The position numbers were made by a program, and so were the translations under genes. Source: Centroberyx gerrardi (lineage: Eukaryota > Chordata > Actinopteri > Beryciformes > Berycidae). Taken from it: a stretch of DNA of 64,000 nt. How positions within the stretch are numbered: the first letter of the stretch is position 1; each line of letters starts with the position of its first letter. The notes under the pieces are model-generated. The model made no database searches, was not told the origin of the DNA, and worked only from the letters and a program-made list of their open reading frames with translations. The stretch is taken from contig NC_136005.1 of assembly GCF_048128805.1 (NCBI RefSeq), positions 8,747,504 through 8,811,503 of the forward strand. Reading direction: 5' to 3'. Positions 31,501 through 40,600 of the stretch are shown here, one piece after another.

Positions 31501-33938
31501 GCATATGCATTTGTGGGTGTTCCAAGGCTGAGGCGCAAAATAAAGGGAGGGAATGATGCAAATTGGCAGTGGACGTGATTTATCTAAAGACGGTGGCCGT
31601 TAACACGTGCTGATTGCGCACGGAATTTAAGACCTGGGAAAAGCATGTCTTATCATTTTGCGCATAGGATAGCTCTGCTGAAACTGTCTCTGGAACTGGC
31701 TCTAAGATCAAAGTGACACAATCACCTACACAGCATAACATGCAGTCATTATATCGCAGGGTTTAAACGAGTATGCTGACTTACAAATGTACAATTTAAG
31801 CCTCATTGGCAGAGTAACAGAATACGCACTCAACATGCAGACTATTACCTAAATATACAAAAACGAAAAGTTGCAGGCTCTTCTTTGGATTTGCTGACAC
31901 TTATTATAAACCAATGTCTCTGCGGCATTGCCTTGATGAAAACAATGCAGCTGAAACGTGTGCGTAATAACTGTCACGACACCGGAGAGGTGTGTGCGCG
32001 GCTTCTCCAGCTATATGTAACAGTACCTTCACCAGGTCTCCATCCCTCCCACACCTGGCACCTGCGTCTCAGGCAGGCTCTCCTGCACTTGCTCCTTCAA
32101 GGGAGTTAAGGCTCCTCTTTGGCTTTATTTATGGTCAGCATTTTGGTTCACCTCATATCATACCAGCGGTTTTTACCCCCACTAAATCGCGCTTGAGGTG
32201 CATTCACTTTATGTCGTTCCAGAGTGACTTTTTACGCGCTCTTCTCTGCAGCTCTTTGGGGTTTTCTCTGCCACGAACACTTCAAGCTCCACTGGAGAGA
32301 CATTTGCGCTTCTTTTGCCCACCATTACATTGCCGCTAATGGGCTATTGTGCGCATTAGGTGGCCCTTACATTAGCGCAGTCGCAATTCTAATTAATTAC
32401 CTATCTGCGCCTCCGCTCATTTGCGTGCCCTACTTTAGTAAATACCTTGTGCTGGCGGTACCAATTGAACCCGCAATTGCTTTTGCGTTGCGCCAGGAAT
32501 TGCGACATGTTAGTAGATCCGGGCCTTAGTCACAAGATGCTGTTTTGAGTTCCTCTGAGTTCCTCAACACAGCTTAGTGGTTTGCTTCTGAAAGCAGGCA
32601 TGTTAGATATCACTGGTATTTGACACATACATGATATAATGTGCTTGTACTCATGCTTAATTCTGCCTTCATTTCCAGAGGGTCAGTCAAGCAGAGCTGC
32701 ATTACCTTGGCCAAATGATGCTCCTGACAGGGATTCTACTGCACCAGGAAACCCGAGCTGGCGACACACGACTTGGGCTTCATTAAGGTCCCAGTCATCG
32801 TCGCACACAGTCCCCCAAACTCCATCATGGTAAATCTCCACACGGCCCTCAGAAGGATCCTGGCCATCAACCAGCCTAATGGTACCTTCCCTCTTCCCTG
32901 ACGAGACACAAAAAAATCAACCAAACATCATGGAAATTAACAAATTCAGTTACTCCATATCCAGTCATTTTCACTCAAATATACTGACAACCCCTTGAAA
33001 ACTGTCTGTTTTAAGGTAAGTGTCACGTCTGTATTAAGCCGCGAGTAGCATCACTCACAATTGTTAAATATAACCAATTTCCCAATTTCTTAAATAGTTC
33101 ATTATGTATCTTGCTAGCATTATCTCATTGGGGTATATATCACCCCATATTGAGAATTTTGATAATTCTCATAAGAAAATAATTTATTAAAACATTTGTT
33201 TGTATATTAAAACATTTTCGTATGACATCATTGTTTCAGCCTTGCTGACTTGAGCTATGTATTACCTCCAGTGGTGGGAAAAATAATAACCTAGAAGTAT
33301 TGTTACTTTGCTGAAATTGTACTTAGTAGAGGTAAAATTACTGATGCACAAATCTACTTGAGTAAATGTAAAAAAAAATAGCTATTAATAAGCTAGCTAG
33401 CTTTAATGGAAAAAGCTTTACAAATAAAAGTAGAGCTACATTACTCTTCCCTCTTCCACAGTTGGCCAATTTGCAACTGGCCGGTTTCTGATGCAATCCT
33501 TATGGAGAGCCAACAAAATGTACACTCTGTAATGGATGTGATATAAACTGTAGCAAAGTACATTTTATGATTTTAAAATTGGTTCCTTCTTTCCACCCTT
33601 GATTGCCCCATGTTTGAGAATTCTGTTCATTCACATAAAATTTTTTTTATCAGTTATAAATCACCTCTGTTTCATGGGTGGTTGTGCAAGACATTGGATC
33701 AAAGAAACAAATAATTACTTTGGCTGGGACGTTTTTGGGAAACAAATTGCTCTCATGTTCATTGTGCCTTGAAAATTGTCATGTAATTACATTTGAATGG
33801 GTTAGGGTTAGTGCTGTGCTTAAGGGACAGTGACACAATGCCACTGAAGGACTACAGCTTCACAAGATAAAAGTACTCACCAGCAGATAAGCTGACAGTC
33901 AGCAAAAGGATGCAGAATAATAAGAAAATCTCCTTCAT
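25574..33938 (-). CDS. lgals3bp-like: Galectin-3-binding protein-like, gene B (double SRCR-BTB-BACK)
   Basis: Predicted exons in transcript order: 33881-33938 (signal peptide [20 protein letters not shown]), 32706-32897 and 31108-31239 (SRCR 1), 28385-28576 and 27940-28071 (SRCR 2), 26811-27117 (BTB), 25574-26600 (BACK). All junctions are GT-AG and phases are 1-1-1-1-1-2, giving 679 aa without interruption. Both SRCR domains keep six cysteines. The two SRCR exon pairs and their introns are near-identical, so the duplication is recent. The BTB exon has an expanded linker of GPT/SVP-type repeats (33 nt longer than in gene A). The last exon is about 93% identical to gene A by eye but lacks its final three residues, because a hAT element provides the TAA stop. 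Because every SRCR exon pair is phase 1-1, either pair could be skipped in frame. A secreted galectin/matrix-binding role is inferred from the family. Confidence 0.85.
26811..27117 (-). other. BTB exon of gene B with expanded PT-rich linker
   Basis: The exon begins (after G) with [18 protein letters not shown], which is repeats of a seven-residue unit not present in gene A (GPEPTTPEDVS only). It then continues into the conserved [18 protein letters not shown] and BTB core. The extra repeats lengthen a Thr/Ser/Pro linker between the second SRCR and the BTB domain, a plausible O-glycosylated hinge. Confidence 0.8.
27235..29502. repeat. Proximal copy of the SRCR-exon duplication in gene B
   Basis: Starting at GAAAGTAAAATGGACATGAG, this segment matches 30393 onward. 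Over the first several hundred bases (27235-27840 against 30397-31020) the two are almost identical base for base. It contains the two exons of SRCR 2. Homology to the distal copy stops near 29502 at GACTAAAAGGTCACAGATCTGA, a word also present at 27187, which suggests a breakpoint there. Confidence 0.85.
29503..30396. repeat. Filler segment copied from the gene B 5' flank
   Basis: This segment separates the two SRCR duplication copies. From AGCCGAGGGCATCA (29532) to the CAGGATCTGTGCTTGTTTA word (near 30385) it matches about 35581-36990, apart from element insertions specific to each copy. It is therefore a piece of the region upstream of gene B, now inside the gene. Confidence 0.7.
29623..29953. 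mobile_element. hAT (Charlie-like) miniature element, 331 bp, with 8-bp duplication
   Basis: It begins CAGTGGTTCTCAACGGGG and ends GGTTGAGAATCACTG, flanked by perfect CTCTAGAG (29615-29622 and 29954-29961). The paralogous sequence at about 35653 reads GGTCTCTAGAGGGTGTCTC without the element, which is an empty site. A relative of the same family lies in reverse orientation at 50710-51032. Confidence 0.9.
30397..33700. repeat. Distal copy of the SRCR-exon duplication in gene B
   Basis: It is homologous to 27235-29502. It carries the two exons of SRCR 1 and is interrupted by the Harbinger-like element at 31351-32525. Past about 33680 it continues like gene A intron 1 (GTGCAAGACATTGGA then AAGAAACAAA), so this copy retains the ancestral left junction. 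Confidence 0.85.
31351..32525. mobile_element. PIF/Harbinger-like non-autonomous element, 1175 bp, in gene B intron
   Basis: It starts GGCCCGGATCTACTAAAG and ends TGTTAGTAGATCCGGGCC, good terminal inverted repeats with GGCCC ends. It is flanked by TTA (31348-31350 and 32526-32528), the 3-bp TWA-type duplication of PIF/Harbinger. The proximal duplicate has the uninterrupted CAAACTTAGTCACAAG (about 28197-28212), an exact empty site. Sub-terminal inverted GCGCA-rich words are present. Internal ORFs have no transposase similarity that I can recognise. Confidence 0.9.
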
Positions 33939-34558
33939 TTTGGTTGCAATACACTGGAAAACAAAAGTAAAACAAGGAATGAAAGAGAAATACCACTTAA
34001 TTTCTGTATTCAAAAATATTTTCTCATGCCATAGTTGGGAAAATTCAGTCAAGTCGTGACTCTTCACTACTGTACAGACATAAGAGAGCTGAGTTTGTCC
34101 AGCCTCCTAATTTGATATCACTTTGATTTACAGCTTGTTTTAGGATCAAAAAGGTCTCAGGTAGCCAGATGTGAGCGCTCCATGAGAGACAGACTGGGGG
34201 AAAATCTCTGATTTTTCCAACCAGCAAAGGTATGAATAGTGGCTGTGGCAGCGATGATTGATTTTCAAGGGGCATAGAAACATCGGTGTACTTTCTGATA
34301 CACATAAACACACACACACACACACACACACACATTATCAATAAGCATATCACTGAGAATCAGTAGTTTAAAAATGCATAATGAGAAAAGATACTCCCTT
34401 TGCTCCCACATACACATTTCTCTACACAAAGTATATGCAATACATTTTCACAGCAGAAGGAAGAGTAAATGTTATAATAAACAGATTTAATTTGATTATG
34501 CATGATTAACAATAACTTGCTATGATATCTCCCTTGTTCAAAAGTAGAATAAACTTAC

Positions 34559-34610
34559 CAGAAATTGATAATGCAGTCAGAGTTGGAGAAACGTGTCTGC
34601 AGTGCAAAAC
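34559..34610 (-). other. Probable 5' non-coding exon of gene B
   Basis: The minus strand reads ...CTCTGACTGCATTATCAATTTCTG followed by donor GTAAGTT (donor G at 34558), matching the gene A exon at 21402. The transcription start is not defined. A TATAAT-like word lies upstream at about 34629-34634. Confidence 0.55.
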
Positions 34611-34633
34611 TGCAAAAATCTTGTGCAATTATA

Positions 34634-34647
34634 TTCCCTGAATCCCC
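34634..34647. promoter_or_regulatory. STAT-like motif in the gene B promoter
   Basis: TTCCCTGAATCCCC keeps the TTCNNNGAA core and adjoining CCCC at the position equivalent to 21464-21477 in gene A. The family is known to be interferon/inflammation responsive in mammals, so a STAT or NF-kB role is plausible but untested. Confidence 0.4.
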
Positions 34648-34812
34648 ACCCCCAGTAAGATTTGGTTCCAAGAAAAATATATCCAATGCCAAATGATGTT
34701 CCAACAACTGTCCTTGTCCTGTTTTTTTTTTACTGTGGTTATCACTATGCCTGTGTTGCCAGTGTTTAAGTATGATGAAAAAAAAAAATAATTCAAGCAT
34801 AATTACAATTAT

Positions 34813-35213
34813 AATTACAATTTCCCATTTGGCAGACGCTTTTATCCAAAGTGACGTACACATGAGATTTTAATACAACACAAGCAAGGTTCTAGTCAGG
34901 AGAGAACAACAAGAGTAAGTGCTATAAAGCTAAGTTCTGGTCCAACAGGACATAGGTGCTATGAGGCAGTGCATAGAGTGCATTGAGTGCATAGAGTGCA
35001 TAGAGACAGATAAAGAGTTTGTTTTTTTGGGGTTTTTTTTGGTTACACAGTCCATCAGGTGAGAAGGTGTTCACTAAAGAGCTGGGTCTTTAGCTTTTTC
35101 TTAAAGATTGAGAGGGACTCTGCAGATCGAATGGAGTTTGGTAACTCGTTCCACCACCGAGGAACCACAGAAGAGAAGAGTCTGGCTAGAGACTTAGGGC
35201 CTTGTTGTGGTGG
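34813..35213 (-). mobile_element. L2-like LINE 3' fragment
   Basis: Minus-strand relative of the element at 17215-18341. It has the same terminus (CATTTGGCAGACGCTTTTATCCAAA on the plus strand, in part) and the same RT C-terminal coding remnant around GTAACTCGTTCCACCACCGA. It is strongly 5' truncated. Confidence 0.75.
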
Positions 35214-35833
35214 CATAATATATATGGTAAAATATTTAATATTGTTACGCTATCAAGTTACAGTGGCCTTGTTTCTGTGGGAGGAATCAATGCATATTGG
35301 GTAAAGTGGAGATACTAGAATTATGGTTTGATTATACTGTACTTGTTTTAGAAATAAAATAAAACAATTGTAAGAGAGAGGGAGAGGGGCGGCCATTAAT
35401 GGTTTAGAACATAATATAGATTTACACAGACTGCAAAGCCAGACCTAAAGGCTGAAGGTTTATGCACAGGACCATATGGGAATTTCATCGTTAGGTTTAG
35501 AAGTGCCTTCTTACAGCAATCAACAAATGAACACAGTATCCATGTGGTTCAGAAGTTAGGCTTGTTTTTCCCACAGCGCAGCCGAGGGCATCACGTGGCA
35601 AATTCAGGTCAGGCAGTCAGGTAATGCTTAGTGAGATGTTGCTTCGTGAGATGGTCTCTAGAGGGTGTCTCTGACTAAGATGGCCTCGCCTATGGGCTAA
35701 ATGCCACAGTCAGTCCCGTACTGATAATGTCATATTGGATCTCACACAGAGCCACACGCTTCGCCGTCAATTTACAGACATCTATATCTTCTTCTGTCCT
35801 GCAAACCTTAACAGTAGGTCACATTATTACCTG
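35214..35833. other. Upstream flank of gene B, no gene recognised
   Basis: No exon was seen. From about 35578 onward the sequence is the source-like copy of the filler segment at 29532-30390 (AGCCGAGGGCATCAC...), here with an empty site for the hAT element at about 35653. Confidence 0.55.
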
Positions 35834-36281
35834 TGTGACGACTCCTCCCCCTTTGTTTGTGGCTCCGTGTGTTTTTCTTGTGTTCTTCCTGTTCCTGTGT
35901 AGGAGGCAGTCAGAGTGGCAGAGGTGTGTCAGAGGAGGAGCCATACCTGACTCAGATGAGCTACATCTGAATCAATTCCCCCTGATTGCTATATAAGAGG
36001 GCTGGATATGTCAGTTCTCTCTCTCTCTCCTCCCGGCTAGCAGGACCTTGGTTTGGTTGTGTTTTGGGTTCTATTAGACTTGCTTTTCACTTTACATTTT
36101 GCCTGCACTACACTTGCCCACACCCATGCACTCACTACACTACTGATAATACTGATTTACATGTTTCACTGTATTTTTGTGTATAGTTCAATATGGGTTA
36201 AATAAATGTATTTTACTTTAAATCCATAACTATCTGTGTGGTCTCCCTGGTTTTGTCTGGACTCTGAGCGGGTTCATGACA
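35834..36281 (+). mobile_element. Solo LTR, 448 bp
   Basis: It starts TGTGACGACTCC and ends GGTTCATGACA (TG...CA termini), flanked by CCTG (35830-35833 and 36282-36285). It contains a TATA-like CTATATAAGAGG (about 35980-35999) and AATAAA (about 36200), in the order expected of an LTR promoter and polyadenylation signal. The paralogous filler at about 30106-30117 reads ATTACCTGTGGTATG without it, giving the empty site. No internal retroelement genes are adjacent, so it is a solo LTR. Confidence 0.82.
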
Positions 36282-36285
36282 CCTG

Positions 36286-37343
36286 TGGTATGTGACGTTG
36301 GTGGAATAGGTAATTTAACCGATGTGACATTTTAGCCGAGCATTACTCCCGTCATCAGTATCAGGCTTTAGCCAGGAATGTTTCTTGACTAGCCCCGAGT
36401 CTCTTGACAGAGAAAACAAATCCAGGCTATATCAAAGGGGTCATTGGGCCGGAACGTAGGCCTACTGTTACGCCGTTCCTTGAGTGAATTTGTACCTGTT
36501 TTAGGAGCTTAAACTACTGGCTTGGTTTGTTTTATGACCAAAGTTTTCTGGCTGGGCGGTGTTTGGACCTTCGGGCCAATCACAGTGCTTAAAAATGGAA
36601 AACTCCACTCAACCGGGATGCCGGGCGACATTAAACAAATGCACAATCGAATGACAGGCACAGACAGTTTAATCTGAGCTGTGGAGCTGACAGGTTGTGT
36701 TGTGAAAATGTTGAGAAAGAAGAAACTAGACATTCTTTCCTATTTTCAACCCAACGTGAGTGATAAAACAATGTGTTCAAGTGAATTTAACGTGTTTCTA
36801 TGATGTAGCACCCTTATGAGCGAAGCTAGGCTACTTTATTTCTGCCTCTCCCACCATGTTGACGTTCCAAAACAACCCAATGGACAGAAATCTATCTGTC
36901 AATAATTCTGTCTGTTTTCCGACGGATCAGTGTGGCCGCAGCTAGTGGAATTCAATACATGTGCCGTACAGGATCTGTACTTGTTAGTTATTGTATTAAG
37001 TTGATGTTGCAATCAATAGGTCATAGTTTGTTTGGAGGACTATAAGTGAGAGTGACATTAAGTAAGAGAGAATAGTACACTGTGTGTATACTGTGTGTCA
37101 TACATGTGCATGTCTGTCAACAACCATGGTTCAATGAAGGGTTTCATTTAATACTTAATATGTAATTCTGTTGGGGTAACACTGTTGACTGTGACTATTC
37201 TCCTCTAGTGGTGTGGTGAGAGTGTGTCCCGAAAGTTTTCATGCTGTACCTTCCCTCTGTTCACAAACACAAACACTTGTTTTCTACCAGGAAGCAACAT
37301 GGAAACATGAGAAAGAAAGTAAATGGCAACTAAAAAGTTGGTA
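36286..37343. other. Intergenic sequence between genes B and C
   Basis: No coding exon was recognised. A short minus-strand ORF at 36509-36733 has no domain. The stretch around 36958-36990 matches the end of the filler segment near 30355-30390. The words near 37020 and 37130 are diverged copies of 24030 and 24335, flanks of the lgals3bp-like duplication units. Confidence 0.5.
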
Positions 37344-37349
37344 TTTATT
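37344..37349 (-). terminator. Candidate poly(A) signal of gene C
   Basis: AATAAA on the minus strand about 330 nt past the stop codon at 37680. No independent support. Confidence 0.4.
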
Positions 37350-37679
37350 CAATATGTATTCAAACATAAGTTGCTATCAACCTTCATGCAACTAAATCTT
37401 GAAAGCAGTGTATTATTTTCATTGATTATTAGCCAGTCATTAGTCAAGTCATTAGTACAATACTGTAGCCCATCCTGGACAATGAAAATCCCATTCAATA
37501 TGCAAAATTGCCATTTAATATCACAAAAAATATTGCAAAAGCAGCAGAACGTGTAAACAGCTTGGGTTGATCAGTTGATGAAAATGAAAAAAATGAATTT
37601 AAAACTTTGTAATTTCAATAACTACGGAAGAATTAGAACTGCAGAGCTATAAAATATCAAACCCAAAGAACATCTTTCA

Positions 37680-40600
37680 TTAGTCCTGAGATTCCTCATA
37701 CGCCTCTTGTTCCTCCTCAGTGAACTTGAGCCCTGAGATGTATTTGGGACGGACCACCATGCGATAGGCGTATCGGTCTGAGTGGCATGGGTAAGACTGG
37801 CCTGCACTGCTGTTGGTAGATATTAGGGCCATATCCTGGTTGTTGAGAGGCTTGAAGTCCTGGATGTGGAAGACATACTCCTCGTCACACATTAGTACAA
37901 TCTTGTTCTGGTAAAGAATGCTTTTTTGAAACTCTGAAGGCAAATCCATGTTGCTGTTCTCTGCTGATAGCCTTGCCACAGGGCAGGTAACACCATAGTT
38001 TGAGCATTCGTAGTTTCTGATGTACAAACTGGTGGACCAGCTCATATCTCTGAAGAGGATAAAGTAGGCACTGGTGTGCACAGGTGTACGGAAAGAGGCA
38101 CTGATACTTCCCCCACTTTTTATATAGTCATTCACTTGCTGGGCGCTGAAGGTGAAGCTCCATGGATTGCCGGTGTAGATCCTGGGTGTGTACGGTTTCC
38201 ATTGACTTATGACCTCTCCAAAAAGCTGAGTAATAGACAGAGAATGGAACTGAAAACCCTGCAACTTGGCAGCCTGGTAGCGCAGACCTTTGAGTCTGTG
38301 CAAATCTTCGGCCGAGATCATAGGGAACCGGATGTGTCTCAAAAGGTCAAACTGGTCTTCAGAGATAGATGCGTTTTCCTGGGCTGCCTCCCAGCTCTCC
38401 AGCCCCTTAAGGACATAGGTCTCACTGGGCACCACCAGGTCTGAGCGAGACAGGAGAGCTTTGACCAGGCTCAGGGAAAGACTGGTCCAGGTTGGGGAGC
38501 GGATCAGCGCCTCACAGTTCCAAGCCAAGTAGCGAAGACAGGTTTGCTGCAGCGCTTTGTCACCTGTGCGAAGTGAGTATTCATACAGAGAGATCTGGGT
38601 CTGGAAGGTGGAGTCTTCAGGGAGAAGCCAGCTGAAGAGTTTTCCTGCCTCGTTCTGAAGATGTTTCAGGCCCCAGTCAGATGCCATCTTATGAATGCAC
38701 TGGGCAGAGGATACACTGATGTTGATCTGCCGAGTGTACAGATACCTGGAACACACAGACGGTTATCCATTTTCTAAACTCTGGAAAGGAATCATACAAT
38801 CAGCTACAACAAAAGTTTTTAAAGGCATACTGAGTAGGATTTTTCCGGTTGTGGCTTGTAAACATAACTTTCAAAGTTGCCAGAAAGGTACAAAACGCAA
38901 GTACAGCGAGGCGAAACGCCAAGCAAACAAGGCTTGTTCCAAAACAAGTGTGAGTCTGGGGTTGGCTTTCACCCGTTGGCGAGTATTGAAGGAGAAGATG
39001 GGGTGACGCAGAGGCAGAGTTGACCTGTTGTCTGTTGGACAGGTATGTGCCAGTTGACTTAGCTAGCTAGCTAGCTAGGTAGGTATCAGCTTTTCTACAA
39101 CAATGAAACTACACTAACAACGGTAGCTAGCTGCCAGCTCACGACACACACTAGCTCTGACCGCAACTCCAATTACTCTGTATTAGAGTTCGGGATTGCT
39201 ACCGTAACCAGCGTGGCTTTTAGATATAAAATTATTCAGCAGTGGTTTTGGTTGCAGGCGGACACTCACTGCCAAAAGGTTGGCGTCCAGAAACAAACAT
39301 TCAGAAGTAAGAAAATCCAGGCAGAAGGCAGGGTCTCTGCAGACACAGACACTGTCACAGACTACCAATTGGCCATAACATAAGTAATGATTGAGTAAGA
39401 TCATTTTTGGATGAGTTCAATGGGGAAAATCTTGCTCATTATGCCTTTAAAACACAATGCTGCTTTCACCTGACAAAGCTGATGGCATGTTGACGGCAGG
39501 TAGAGCTGACATCAAGGCTGAGTCTGCTGAAGTTTGCAGGGGGGATATTCAGGAAAGAGGCTTCTGGGTCCAGAGAGAGGATGAGTCTGTGAGCGCAGAC
39601 AGTCTCCACAGTCTTGTTGTCCACCACCACAGTAATGTCCAAGTCACAGTCGCGTCCACTATCAAACAGCTTCCCCAGGTGTCCAGAAAGTGTTGTGCTG
39701 TCATTCACAGTGTATTCACGACTGATATTCTGGGCTGAGCCTGGAACAGATGGATAAAAACATTGGTGAAACACTGTTTTTATACACATGAATTTTCACA
39801 GTGGAGCAGTATGTTACTGTATGTATAACCAGAATTTTTTTGTTACACTGGATTTATCTGAGAGGAAATTTGTATTTTGGGCAGTGTGCAGGATCAGCCA
39901 CATAGAGCAGCACGCATGGAGCTGGTGGGGGTTCAGTATCTTGCTCCAGGACACCGCAGCAGGGCGGAGGTATCTTGCTCCAGGACACTTCAGCAGGGCG
40001 GACACTCGGAGTCCCAGGGGATCAAACCTGGGACCATCAGGTTACAGGATGGTTGCTCTAACCACTGGGCCACCAATTTTGACACACAGAGATATAACTA
40101 TAACTATACACATTTGACATATGAGATACGCTATGAAGTGACAAAAGTTTCGCTCTCATCATATATGCAACGATCCACCTTACCTTTCTCACACACCACA
40201 CCAGCGTCTTCACTGTGTCGGCAGTCTGACACTCCCCAGCCCTTGAAGCCACAGTGGGAGAGGTCTTTCTCTGAGCCGTCACAGTTTAAATCATCCATCA
40301 AGATTTGACCAGAGCCTGGGCCGGAGAAGATCGTTGAATCAGACCTGCACTTATCAATTGTACAGTTTTTGCACTTTGTAGTCCATGCTTTTCTTGATTA
40401 TGCCCTTTATGTGTTGTGCACCTCAATGAATTGCCCAGAAGTTAATTGTCCCAAGGAGACAAATAAAAATGTATTGTATCATAACACAAAAAAAAAAAGT
40501 AGGCCTACCTTGACCATACACTCCTCCAGCAACAGCTGCTTTAGCACCGTGGAAGTTGAGATGGCGGCACACCACCTGGGCTTCGGCAATGTCCCAGCTA

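Noticed and set aside
31992-32529. Plus-strand ORFs inside the Harbinger-like element
   Set aside because: No transposase or Myb/MADF motif is recognisable. The element is bounded by inverted repeats and appears non-autonomous.
30397-33938. Distal SRCR exons and signal peptide of gene B as a separate, truncated gene
   Set aside because: There is no BTB/BACK exon of their own, no stop, and the proximal SRCR pair has no signal-peptide exon. Joining all in phase gives one intact ORF, so one gene is the simpler reading.
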